A DNA stretch of 64,000 nucleotides from Lumbricus rubellus (lineage: Eukaryota; Annelida; Clitellata; Crassiclitellata; Lumbricidae): contig OX243822.1 of NCBI GenBank assembly GCA_945859605.1, positions 15,688,171-15,752,170 on the forward strand. The letters are read 5' to 3'. Shown here one piece after another: positions 43,141 through 54,758 of the stretch (within the stretch, counting starts at the first letter, position 1; every line of letters starts with the position of its first letter). The notes beneath the pieces were generated by a model, which saw only the letters and a list, made by a program, of their open reading frames with translations, was not told where the DNA came from and made no database searches. Position numbers and translations under genes: made by a program.

Positions 43141-43240
43141 AGTCGTTATAACGACTTTAATCTCGTTATAACGAGATTAATCTCGTTATAACGAGATTAA
43201 AGTCGTTATAACGAGATTAAAGTCGTTATAACGACTTTTT
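43141..43240. repeat. CGTTATAACG palindrome array, left
   Basis: Alternating GTCGTTATAACGAC and CTCGTTATAACGAG 14-mers and hybrids, joined by TTAA or TTTAAT spacers. Mirrored at 49,257-49,338. Confidence 0.85.
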
Positions 43241-43739
43241 TGTTCCTACGAGTTTTTGGTGCTAAAAATAGCATGGAAACCTCAATTTGTTCTATTAATA
43301 ATCTGGTGTTTATTTGCATCTCTGGCATATACAATCTTTATGCTTCACGTTCAATAGCAAGGACTCCAAGTAGCCTATAATAATAATAATAGGACTTTAT
43401 AAATAATAATAGTTAGAGACTTAGAGTTATAGGCTAAACGTGCTACAGTAGCCTATACTAGCTTAGCGTCATAAATTGTTCACCATTGCATGCGTTTCAG
43501 CGCGTTGGTCGAATACTAAGTGGGTCGAATTGGCTAATGGTGAATACGTTTCGGCGCTAGATTAACCTAGCCTACATGTTCGCAATCCTCCGATCGAGCG
43601 GTGGTCCCAAATTCTGATCATAATATTATTAGGCCTCTGCAATTGCAAAACTGATAAAGAGCCGCATTGGTGAAATTAAAGTCGGGTTGACGAAATTAAC
43701 TCTTGGTAAATAGGAGACGGATAAATGAAAATAGGTTTT

Positions 43740-43919
43740 TTACGTAGGCTAAATAGAAGTGGGATCGATGAAAAGATTCTTGCTGAAATTGGAGCCGGAT
43801 TGATGAAACATAGCCTCTGTTATTTAAATAGAAGTTGGATTGATAAAAGCATTCTTGCCTAAATGGAAACTGGATCCATTCATTATAGCCTAGGCTACCA
43901 AAGTAGAAGTCGGATTAAG
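43740..43919 (+). repeat. 36-40 bp degenerate satellite (AGAAGTNGGATTGATGAAAA)
   Basis: Units follow AAATAGAAGTGGGATCGATG, then AAAAGATTCTTGCTG. Further arrays: 46,640-46,930, 47,935-48,130 and 48,290-48,600 (plus); 42,840-43,070, 47,420-47,690, 49,085-49,170 and 55,480-55,680 (minus); single unit at 50,325. No frame is open through them. Confidence 0.65.
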
Positions 43920-46130
43920 CAGGGACGTCATTTCAGTTTTTTCCAGGGGGGGGGGCAAAAAAAATTTTGCGGGTCGTAACTCCACAAGCTTCGTAAGTTC
44001 TGTATTTAGCCAACATGTGCAAAACTGCGGTTAAATAAGATGTTTTCTTTTTGCTCTTATTTATTTCTTACTCTATTTTCTTCAGTGATGGGGTATATTT
44101 AAATGCCTACTACTTTGTATATTAATTATTATTATATCGTTATAATGATATTATTTACTATAATAATATATGACATTATCATGACATAGAGATTTACTGT
44201 TAATATTTGTAAAAAAAACAATTTTTTACCATTAAATGTCTTATCTCCACTCTCCAGTGTAATCTTTCAAATTTCAAACTGTCAAATTTCAAACTGTTTT
44301 GTTCTTTGAAACACTTAGTAAAACAATATCATTATTACACAAGCTTATGCTTCCCAATTTTTGTAGTTTGGTAATTCTGGCTTACTTGGTATACCATGTT
44401 TAACCATTTCTGCTAATTGTGTCCTGGTCAGCAATTGAGGACCGTCTTGAACAACAAGGGTAAGCTTATTCATTGTAATAGTCCAGTAGCAACAGAACAG
44501 AGTCGCCTAACTTGATACACAAAGAAATTATTATGGCAATTGTAATTACATTTTAATATTGAAATATTAACCCATTCTCTTTAATAGCACTGAAATAATA
44601 GAGTGATTTTGTCAAGATATCATTTTATACTTTATGATTACAATGTGGCAACTCAACAAGAAATTGTTATTATTTTAAGTAGACCTATATTTATCGAAGT
44701 CTTTGACCACTCTTAGCAGCACTCAAATAGTAAAGCAATTTTGTTCAGATCACAGTCTAAAATGCTTTCATTGCACTGTGGAAATTCAAGCAAATTTCGT
44801 GCAGGCAGGGGCACATCTCTCCACAGGAGGGGTCCAGATTAGACACTGCTTTAATTTGTCATAAATAACAATTCACAAAGCAATATTGCATGCACTAAGA
44901 CTGCAATAGTTATTTTTTGACTAGTGGCTGATATTATCTATGTGATCATTCAAGTGGTTGGCAATGACTTGTAGGAAAGTCTGTTGTTTAACTTAATCCA
45001 ACGCACTGATATAAGATATAAGATATTTGGATTTGTCTGAAAAAGAACCATATTGAATTATGGCTGAATGGATCACAGATGACCTTCAGTAGCTTAGCTA
45101 GGATTTTACCATTGGGGTGGGTAATGTAAATCCAGTAATCTTCCATGAGCCTCTACAATACATATGTGCCAGGTGGGCAGGTGATCTGTACAGCGATATC
45201 CAGAGGCATACATCAACATAAAGAACTTTAGGAGTTGAAAGAGCAAGCAGATAATCATGAGTGATTATCTCAACCTGGAAAAGATATGACTCACAAAATT
45301 TTAATATCCAAAAACAAAACTTCATGTATAAAAAGTAAACCTGCATAACAATTGCACTAAAATCCCAGTTTGTGCTATTGCCATTATTGGATGTCACATA
45401 ATAGGCCTACCGTAGATCCGGCATGTGACTGCTTTATGATCAACGAGGCAAAGACCGGTAGACGAACGGAAGACGACCGTTTCAGGCTGGACTATCATGT
45501 CATTTGGTCCGCTTCAGTTCTCAAGAAAGCCCAATCATCAGCTCTGCTACCCACACTCACATCCTCCCCCAACTGCTGCAGTCAGCCCTTGTAATACATC
45601 TGTCTGCTATCTTCAGTCAGAACTTCCCGCCAATTCGTCCTTTGCGGGCTACTTACCCCTACACCGACGACCGACCGGTGTCGGGAGGCTGGCAACGATA
45701 GGCGAAACCGCCTCAGCTCCTGGTCAGACGGAGTGGGGTGCTTGTAGGCTAGTGCTAGTAAGGCTCAAATGGAGAACCGTGCCTGGCTGCTTCATATAAC
45801 TGGGTGTCGGTTTGCACTGTGTGGCTCACAGGACCCCACATCTGGTGACCTTACTGACCTGGGAAAAGGTCTTCTCCTTATCTGGGAACAAGCTGTACAT
45901 CTCATTCCTTGTGCAGACAATAATTATACACATGAGCCGATATATGTGGCCTATGAACTGTGCACTGTGTGCAGCTCGAATCTGCCCTCACATACAAAAT
46001 TACGGAAGACTCAGGCTTTTTGGTAATTTGAAGAACGTGTGGCGTGGCAAAATATGTCATGTATAAGCACAATCGGTCAAATTCAGGGGGGCAAATGCCC
46101 CCCCTGCCCCCCCCCCAAATGACGTCCCTG
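43920..46130. mobile_element. hAT element (CAGGGACGTCATTT ends), inner layer
   Basis: TSD GGATTAAG (43,912-43,919 and 46,131-46,138). Ends CAGGGACGTCATTT and AAATGACGTCCCTG. It splits a satellite array that continues on both sides. It contains two 115-bp-type repeat units (44,560-44,790). No transposase recognised. Confidence 0.9.
44345..44473 (-). CDS. Small ORF, unrecognised
   Basis: A 42-codon minus-strand frame from ATG to TAA inside the inner hAT. It has protein-like composition (DGPQLLTRTQLAEMVKHGIP) with a slight look of the start of a TBC-type domain. It could be a captured exon or chance. No splice sites were evaluated. Confidence 0.2.
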   Translation of the reverse strand: MNKLTLVVQDGPQLLTRTQLAEMVKHGIPSKPELPNYKNWEA

Positions 46131-46218
46131 GGATTAAGTAAGGATAGGATAAATGTGCTTTCTGTAGGCCTATCATAGATAGCCTAAATAAGATAATTCA
46201 TTGTAAAATTTCATTCGC

Positions 46219-46567
46219 TATTCTTCTTTCTTCTTTCTGTCTTCCGTCAGTCGTGCGACGACGATGAGGCTTTCACATGACTTCTCCAGACTTGTCTATT
46301 TCTGATGAGATCCTTTGCTCTTGGCATACTGATATCCATCATCTTCAGATCCTCTTTGACGTTGTCCATCCAGATCTTTGGTTGTCTTCCTCTGCTTCTC
46401 TCTCCTTCTATATGCCCGTGCAGGGCCGCGAGTGGTAGTCTTTTTCCCTCCATGCGCTCCACATGACCGAACCATCTGAGCCGTCTTTTCCTGATTTTTT
46501 CCACTACCGTTTCTTCTGCGTCCAGCTCCTCTCTTGTCTTCTCGTTCCTGATTCTCTCTCTCCTGCT
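46219..46567 (-). pseudogene. LINE C-terminal fragment with natural empty site
   Basis: Minus-strand frame RIRNEKTREELDAEETVVEK...RRLRWFGHVERM...RSRGRQPKIWMDNVKEDL, the LINE C-terminal pattern. The duplicate segment at about 48,205 lacks it (ATTCGCTTTTATTAAATGAC), so insertion happened after the internal duplication. A very short TSD-like GCTATT flanks it. Confidence 0.8.
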
Positions 46568-47751
46568 ATTATTAAATGACAAATCGGAAAAATTATCAAA
46601 TTTTAATTCACTAAAACAATAGACCTATACAGCCTATTTTAACAAAGTCGGATAGATAAAAATATATTTTAATAAAATCGAAGTGGGATTGATGAAAACG
46701 ATCTCGCTGAAATCGAAGCTGGATTGACGAACGATGATAATTATTTAGAATTAGGCCTAAATAGAATTGATTTTGATGAAAATGATTGGGGCCTAAATAC
46801 TAGTAAATAGGCTAGGCCCTAGAAGCGGGATTGATTAGATAAATTCTTGACTAAAAAAATAAAAGCTGGATCGATGAGAAGGATTCTGTCAAAACTAGAA
46901 GTTGGATTGATTAAAAATAATAATGCGGCAACGATCGAGTTATTCATCACAGTATAAATAATTATTTATACTGTGGATGCATGCACGACCCTAAAATAGC
47001 CTACATGTATTTTGAATATATAGATTGAATACGAGCTTGCCGTGCTGGGGATTGCCGAATTTGGGAACACCGTTCGGAAGATTATACGTAGGGCCTAGGC
47101 CTACGTTTCCCATTAGGTTAGCATATGTAGGCCACACTTAATACTCTAAATTGGGCTAACTCTTAAAGTAGCCAACCGCTCCTACAGCCCGTAAAGCGCT
47201 AGCCATTGTAGGCCTATGGCAAATTCCTCAGTGCATATGCATCCCTACTCAAAATGGGAGTGGGTATACGCGTACGTTATCGCAGTGGATAAACACACTG
47301 GCATAGCCGCATAGAGAGCAAGCGGGCCCGATCGAGTTCTAACCCCCGGCCGTAGGCATTTACTCGACCCCAAGCCGTATAGCATCGTAAAATTATTTAA
47401 AACACGTTTTAGTCATTTTTAATCGCTCATTCAACTTCTAATTCTATTATATGACAGTTCAGTTATTCATCCAACTTCTACTTCATCTAAAAATATTTTG
47501 ATCGTTCATCCAGCCTCTAGTTTTACGGTAGGAATAATTTGGCATGAACCATGATTTCCTCGCTAGTCCAACCTCTAGGCCTACTTCTGTTAATTAATAT
47601 GCTCATCCAGCTTCTAATGGTAGGCTACTGCAATACGTCAGCAGTAATATCATGTTTTCATCGTTCAACCAACTTCCATTTTACGGAAATAAAACATCTC
47701 TGAAATGATATAGGCCAACGGCTTGGGATTCGGGTAGGCCTATATAATATA

Positions 47752-48980
47752 TATGGTGAATAAGTTGCGGTGCTAGATTGCATGTTCGCAAATCGCAATC
47801 CTCCGAGCGACGGTCCCAAATTCTGTTCATAATTAGGGGCCTATGCACTTGCAAAACTGATAAAGAGCCGCATTGGTCGGGTTGACGAAAATAACTCTTG
47901 GTAAATAGGAGACGGATAAATGAAAATAAGTTTTTTCCATAGGCTAAATAGAAGTGGGATCGATGAAAAGATTCTGAATGAAATTGGAGCCGGATTGATG
48001 AAACATAAAATTATATCCTCTGTTATTTAAATAGAAGTTGGATTAATAAAGGCATTCTTGCCTAAAGGGAACTGGGTCCATTCATTAGGCTATAGGCTAC
48101 CAAAGTAAAAGTCGGATTAATTAAGAATAGAGTAAATAGGCTATGCTTTCTGTAGGCCTAACATAGATAAATAGGTCTAGGTAATCCATTGTAAAATTTA
48201 ATTCGCTTTTATTAAATGACAAATCGGAAAATTATCAAATTTTAATTCGCTGAAACGTTACTAGGCCTATAAAGGCCTATCCTATTTTACCGTAGTCGGA
48301 TTGATGAAAATAACTTTTTATAAAATCGAAGTGGGATTTATGAAAACGATCTCGCTGAAATCGAAGTTGTATTGACGAACAAAAGGCCTAATAGTTATTT
48401 ATAATTAAATAGAATTGGTTTTGATTAAAATAATTGGTGCCTAAGTAGCCTAGGCTATAGACCCTAGAAGCGTGATTGATAGGATGAATAGCCTAATATT
48501 AGGCTATGTATTGCCTAAAATTAAGCAAAAGCTGGATCGATGAGAACTAAGGATTCTGGCCAAACTAGAAGTTGGATTGACTAAAAAGTAGACTAATAAT
48601 GCTGCAACGAGTTATTCATCGCAGTATAAATAATTAGACCTAGGCCTATAGGCCTAGGCCTACTGTGGATGACGACGCTAAAATATACGTATTTTAAAAT
48701 ACGAGATTGCCGTTCTGAGGATTGCCGAATTTGTGATCGCCGCTAGGAGGATTTATAGGCTACCTACGTTTCCCTGAGAAATAAATTAGGTTAGCATAAT
48801 ATGTAGGCCCTAAATTAAGTCTTATAGTACCGCTCCCACCGCCCATAAAGTGCTAGCCATTGGCTGGTAAATTACTCAGTGCATGTGGCAGCCCTACTGA
48901 AAATGGGGATGGGTGGTTTAGGCTAGCGCATTTGATAAACACACTGGCAGGGAGAGCATGCGATCTTAGCCCCCGTAGGG
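47752..48980. repeat. Downstream copy of a ~1.6 kb direct duplication
   Basis: Matches 43,540-43,919 joined to 46,131-47,355. Shared words: GATAAAGAGCCGCATTGG, ACTCTTGGTAAATAGGAGAC. It lacks the inner hAT and the LINE fragment, so both insertions post-date the duplication. Confidence 0.75.
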
Positions 48981-49256
48981 TAGACAATGGACATGCTTTG
49001 TAGGCTCCGTATGTTAGCGCCGTATTTACAGCCTATGTTCTCTTAGAAGATTTATATATTCTGTCAAAATTATAATGCGTTCCTTCTCATCGATCCAGCT
49101 TCTTGCTAATGCAAGAATTCATCCAATCAAGCCCGCTTCTACGGCCTAATCGTTTAACCACCTACATTTTATGGCAAGTTAAAACAAGTTTATTCATAGA
49201 GGGATTTGGGGAAATTTTTGTGCTATTTTTAGCACCGAAAAGTCGTAGAAACGAAA

Positions 49257-49338
49257 AAGTCGTTATAACGAGATTAATCTCGTTATAACGACTTTTAAAG
49301 TCGTTATAACGACTTTAAAAGTCGTTATAACGACTTTT
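49257..49338. repeat. CGTTATAACG palindrome array, right
   Basis: Four palindromic units, mirror of 43,141-43,240, forming the inner part of the right TIR. Confidence 0.85.
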
Positions 49339-49927
49339 TATTTATTTTTACCCGATGGCCCGAACGGAGCGCCGTAGAAACCCATGCAATGGCGAATAAT
49401 TAAATACGCTAAGATGCACTTTTACCGTCGCTCAAACATTCAACTAACATGTTCTTCCTCACTTTCCGCCATTAACTACACAATAATAATATAACGGTTG
49501 ACGCGAGTTCTTACGGTGTAGGCTATGACGCAAGCGTTCAACTTAATTAGGCCTAACTATTAAAGAACTAGACTAAAAGAGCAAGTGTGTTCGAACTTAA
49601 GTCAAAATTCGGTGGCTTTTATAATTTAGAAGTTCGTTTTTGGAGGCCCCCAGAATCCGGAGGCCCTAGGCAGTTGCCTAGTTTGCCTACAGGTAAATCC
49701 GGCCCTGTATGTAGGCCTACTCACCTCAAATTTGACCAGCAGGGTACTGTAACAGACCTGCTAAGGTCAACGAGCTGCCTGCCATCTTGCATTTTGACGT
49801 TGTTGACATCATTGTTGACCAAAGATGACTTAATTGTTGTTATTTTAAGACATGATCGATAAACTCGGACCAGAGCAGTAGTGGCAAAATGTGACTTGAG
49901 TAGGATACATGCAGTCCTTTTCCCGTA

Positions 49928-51165
49928 GGGTAAAGTCCCCAATTACTGGCCACAAGTTTTTTAAAATATTATTTACATTAGTCAATATTGTAGTAAATTT
50001 AGCTTATCGTATATTAAATTTTAGATAATAAAAATCACCTGCAATTCAAAATAAAATTTGGTAAAATTGGTCAGAAACAAAAGAGAAATTAAACAAATTC
50101 AAGATTTTGTAAAAATGCCCATTTACTGGCCATACATGACCAATTACTGGCCGCCCGGCCAGTAATTGGTACTCGGTATATAATTCCTTGTACCAATACC
50201 CGGCATTGTGAAATTCTTGAGAAAGTTATCCTTTTAGGACATCTAGACATTTTATCAGCCAGATATTTATTTATTTGGCATGGGTTTGAAGTGTAAGCGA
50301 CTTCAATTTCTCAGCTTCTGCATACGAGGAAACTAGACGTTGGATTGATTAAAAATAACAATGCTGCAACGAGCGAATAATTTACGACGCTAAATTACAC
50401 GTTTATCAATTATTATACAGTGTAGTTAGTCATATATATATTTATATTTTCCCCCTCAGTGCGTTTGCAGGCGGTTCAATAAAGTACATACTTACTTACT
50501 ATATATTGACCTCTGGTATTTGGAGCAAATCCGTAAGCCTGCGCATCTAATAACAACAGACCTACAATTAATTGTAAAATATTGGTGTAAAATGAAAATA
50601 TTGTAGTAAGAACGGTAGACATTTGAAAAAGTAATTGCGCTTTAACCTAAGTCATGATCGTAGTATGTTTTAGGAAATGTCTAAGTATTTGCGAACAATT
50701 AGGCCTACTGGCCACGTGTACCAATTACTAGCATGGCCAATAACTAGGCAACAACGCGGCCAGTAAACGGGCACTTTCATACGGCAGATAAACAAAATTA
50801 TTTTAAAAATAAAGAATAGTAAAACAATATTTAAAGCAAGTTCTACAACATTACAACATATTTAGTTTTATATTTCAGTCAGTTTCCTAATGCCGAAATG
50901 TGAAGAACGGGTATTAAAATCCTGTGAAAGAAGTTTGATTTTGAAAAAATCAGCGAGATTACCTACGAGATTGACCTAAACTTTGAGACATCAAAACAAA
51001 GTTAGACTAGGTCAAATGATGAATGAATCACGTGATTTGGTAGCTTTTAATAGAAACAAAGAATTCAGAATTTAATTTCATCGCTAGAAATGCATGATCT
51101 GCGTGTTTGAGCTTTACAAAAGTGGCCAGTAACTGGGCACCGGCCAGAAATTAGGCACTTTACCC
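49928..51165. mobile_element. TA-flanked TIR element (GGGTAAAGTGCCC ends)
   Basis: Ends GGGTAAAGTCCCCAATTACTGG and, inverted, GGGTAAAGTGCCTAATTTCTG, between TA dinucleotides. Several GGCCAGTAATTGG / ATTACTGGCC words near both ends (49,943, 50,130, 50,158, 51,123) look like repeated transposase-binding sites. TA targeting suggests the Tc1/mariner/pogo group. No transposase frame. Confidence 0.65.
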
Positions 51166-51466
51166 TATACCCTGTAGGCCGATATTAAACACACATAAAA
51201 TTTTGAGGCCAGGGGCCACGTGTATGAGAGGTCGTACAGAGGTCGTAAATGGTCTAAAGGCCTAAATTTGTCCCTAAGTCCGACTAAAAAGTTACACACG
51301 TGTGCATGAAGAGCCTTTTCTGCCCGTAGGCCAGACCAAAACTAGTCCACCGAGCAAGCAGTCGTAACTTTGCAAGTCCGGTCTAAAGGCCCTAGAAACA
51401 TGAACGATAGGGCAATGTGAAATTTGACACTCTTTTTCTAATGATGAATGTAAATTGCTATTTTTT

Positions 51467-51571
51467 TCAGTTATGGGTTCTTGGCTAGTGCACTGCAGGA
51501 AAATTCACCAGGAAGTCTAATTGATCTACTGAAGAAAAGAATCCTTCTTGAAATTCAGAATTTTGAGTAAA
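51467..51571 (+). pseudogene. Possible terminal exon 1 of Harbinger companion ORF
   Basis: After TTTTTTTCAG, a frame ending SLIDLLKKRILLEIQNFE then stop. It is homologous to the end of the frame at 51,840-52,037, suggesting duplicated 3' exons. A Myb/SANT-like domain, expected upstream in such ORFs, is not seen. Confidence 0.35.
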
Positions 51572-51839
51572 TTTCTGGAAATAACATAGCTTAAGCTATA
51601 AATATGACAGTTGTTTGTAGTCATTTCCCATAATTAAAATAACATTTACTAAATAATGTGCTTAATCTCTTCAGTGGGTGTATGCAAACAGTGCATATAA
51701 TAGTCTAGATTTCTTTATACAGGATTTAAGAAATGTTTTTGCACACAGGTTGTTTAATTAAGTTATGGTCTTTGGCTTTGTCAATGGTAGCTGAGTCATG
51801 TCCTTGTAGCAACTTGAGCACATACGTATGGTGCTATAG

Positions 51840-52037
51840 AAAAGGGAGAGAGAGTACAGCTCACAAAGAAAAGTCAAGCAAAAGCAGTCACCCAAGGACA
51901 AACTGTTCAACTCATGGCTAGATTCAGAAATTGAGAAGAACACTGCAAAGAAAGAACTGATTGAACTTCTGAAGAGAAAAAGATTCCTTGAAATACAGAA
52001 TCTGGAAACAAAGTCGGAAAATAGTCTTATGCTATAA
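51840..52037 (+). pseudogene. Possible terminal exon 2 of Harbinger companion ORF
   Basis: Follows a CTATAG acceptor-like site and stays open for 65 codons. Lys/Glu-rich, with a coiled-coil-like end KKELIELLKRKRFLEIQNLE. The C-termini of Myb/SANT-like Harbinger partners are often of this kind (family knowledge; assignment inferred). Confidence 0.4.
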
Positions 52038-53407
52038 ATATGAGTTATTAGCGACCATCTCATGTCACCCTCTCTGGTAGTCTTCACTCATCTTTCTCTT
52101 CTCTCGAAACCTGCCTTTTCTCTTGGGGTTGCACTTCTGAATGGCTCTAGCCATGAGAAGAGCTATATAAATGGTAAGATAAAATACAATACAATATAAA
52201 AAAAACAGCTGCTAAACAATGTTTTTACTTTTTATGACACAGGACTTGGTAAATGCATAATATGCAAAACTATTAGTGCTGTCTGTTTACATTAAAGAGT
52301 TGTTCCAGTAGTACTGAACACTCTCATCCATCAATAAAGTTGTACATGAATAATCTGAATAACTTAAATTAAGACAACAGTCCTTGTGATAACCAGCAAA
52401 GTGAGTTTTAAGTAAATGGTATTCTCCATTGATCTACTATGAGTCACTTGTCATGGCACGTTAGATCCAAGGTCAATTGGTCATGGCAGGTCACGAAAAT
52501 CAAAGCCGGGTCGCAGATCCGGACAGACCGGTCTCACTTTCAACCCTGCTTTAGACCGACCATAGCTTTTTAAACGATAATGTGTTACATTCTGGACACA
52601 TCATTTTATCAGAAGATCCATTAACAGTATAATTACAATGAGAACATTAGTTATCTGTTAAACAACAAAGACATTATATAATAACAGAAACAGAAAACCA
52701 AAGCTAATATGACTAATTAAGACTACATGTTTCAGATTCACATTTCGGTGTGACCTTCCACGTTTTACAAATTTATTTAATAATAATAATATTGGCATAG
52801 TGCAGAACAGTTCACTGTTTACATTGAAGTCGCATAATCACAACAGAATAACAAGGAACACAAGCAATATTTTAACTAAACAACGTATAACAGAGCTGCC
52901 AGAGCCTCATTACACACTTGCAAGAACTCTATGAACTCGATTGAACTGAAAGCTGCAAATAAAAAGAGACCATCAAACAGTAAAGACTGCAGGCAACCTA
53001 AATCATCTTTATCAAAGGTGTGCATAGCATTTAATACTGGAAGCTCTGCATAGAAGATAATTATGCATTATACCACATAATAAACAGAAGTCAAGAAATA
53101 CAAATTTCCAAATTAGCACATACTTAATTAATACAAAACTGTCTGGAGATTACCCCTCAGAGAAGGAGACACCATGCTGAGAAAGAACTGGTCCAGATTG
53201 CCATTTTTACTTCTGCCTAACTTAAAATGTGCAATTTAATACTGAAAACATTGAACTGGATTCACAGATTATTAAGTTCTTAGCTGCCTCTGTTTAAAAT
53301 AAAAAGCTATATTCAGCTGCAGATTGGATGTAAATAGTATGCTAAGTCATTAAGCAGCTTCAATCAGTTTTCATGCCAACAAATCTGACCATAGAAAAGG
53401 TTATTAA

Positions 53408-53595
53408 TCAGTCTGTCTCTTGTTGCCTTCCCCAAGGCCGAACGTGCCTGCTCCGTTCCTGTCTGGATTCCAATTGCTGCAACGCTGTTGTCATCTTCCC
53501 ATTGTTTTCATCGTCCAAAGTCAAATGGTCGATGGTGTTGTTGAAGTGGATGGCACTGTTGTGCAAGACCACACATTCACAGATTATCTGGCAGG
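53408..53595 (-). pseudogene. HARBI1-like transposase C-terminal exon
   Basis: Acceptor GAAATACAG, then a frame CQIICECVVLHNSAIHFNNT...ending ETD and TGA. The CxxLHN block is the signature near the C-terminus of HARBI1/PIF transposases. The catalytic DDE region that should precede it is not found in 53,600-54,750. Confidence 0.65.
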
Positions 53596-53759
53596 CTGTA
53601 TTTCACAAAACACAATTAATTGTTCATTTAACATGCAGCTGAGAAAATTTAATTCTGCCATTGCAATTTTAAAGCCATGCAATATGTTACATGAAGTCAA
53701 TTGTTAACACTATCCTGTAGCTCAAAACAGCTCAAGTTTAAAGTAACTGTTCTGGTTAA

Positions 53760-54374
53760 TCTATATAAATAAAAATGAACTTTCCAATAGTTCGTAACAT
53801 CACCACGCTGAAAGTTACGCACCGATTGTTTTGAAAATTTTACAACACCTTCCATTCCCATACAACCGTGTGTTAAGATTTTTTCACCCGAAAAAACGCA
53901 ACCTTTTCCACAAAAAGTGAACTTTGCAATCCGTTCGCCCGCCATTTGCAAATTCAACACGTCCCACATGGCTGCCAGATTTCATAAACGCGGTCTCCAA
54001 ACACAGCAGACGAAACATGAATAAGGTCGCGTGCTGTGACGTCATAAGCGAGTCGTGATTAATTTACCAAAGAGGCCTTTTCGCAAAGCGGCCTTCAATC
54101 ATTATTGGGCTTGGAATGGACGGTGCGACGGAGGAAAGGAGCGGAGGGAGCGGGACGAAAACGGTGGGGAGGGAGCGGAGGGGAAGGTGGAGGTCAAGGG
54201 AGAGGGGAAGGGGAGGGGGATGTAGTGGAAGGGGAAGGGGAATGGGAGGGAGAGGGAGTGGGAGTGGGAGGGGAGGGAGGGGGAAAGAGAGGGGAGGGTG
54301 AGGGGGAGTGGGAGGGGGAGGCGGAGGGGAAGCCTCTTTTTGAGCCACAGCAACGCGTGGCCGTGTTCAGCTAG
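53760..54374 (+). mobile_element. Non-autonomous Helitron, copy 3
   Basis: Starts TCTATATAAATAAAAATG after an A and ends CTAG before a T, with the same terminal hairpin. It is inserted in the Harbinger-like element between the HARBI1 fragments. It contains a GGGAGG/GGGGAA purine tract (about 54,160-54,335). Confidence 0.85.
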
Positions 54375-54758
54375 TAATAATATAATAATGACAACAATTT
54401 CTATGGCGCCGTAACACAGCACATGCCGTTACAAAGGTGCATGTACAAACAGAAACGCAATCAGTCAAAAGTACGCCTTAGAAAACATATATGTTAAACC
54501 TGCCTTAAGAGTCTAGTGCAGTTTCTGTTCTTTACATATAGTGGCCTTCACTTGCTAAGTGTACTTCAAGTACTTGTAATGGTAATCATAAACTTGAGCA
54601 TGCTAAAGCCCCTTAATTAATAAACAAAAGCATGTCATTGTGCTATATGCCTTCATACAAGCGAAAAATGCAAATGCAACAGCGTTGTGTCTATTCATTG
54701 AAGAGCTTAGAAGTAAGAACATCACAGAATAAAATTTGTCTGATATTACAAGCCATTG

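Larger units (their letters stand above)
43098..49377. mobile_element. Element with palindrome-rich TIRs (unclassified)
   Basis: Ends read CTACGGCGCTCCGTTCGG inward, then GGGCCATCGGGTAAAAA, then an array of CGTTATAACG palindromes (five on the left, 43,141-43,240; four on the right, 49,257-49,338). Flanked by AAAC on both sides (43,094-43,097 and 49,378-49,381). No transposase frame. The interior is a degenerate 36-40 bp satellite, in part as a long direct duplication (about 43,540-43,919 plus 46,131-47,355 against 47,752-48,980). The superfamily is unknown to me. Confidence 0.7.
42552..49707. mobile_element. hAT element, outermost layer of the 42-50 kb nest
   Basis: TSD TATGTAGG (42,544-42,551 and 49,708-49,715). 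Ends CAGGGCCGGATTT and AAATCCGGCCCTG, with a further inverted word GGCCCTAGGCA. Only about 0.9 kb belongs to this element; the rest is inserted. No transposase frame. Confidence 0.85.
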
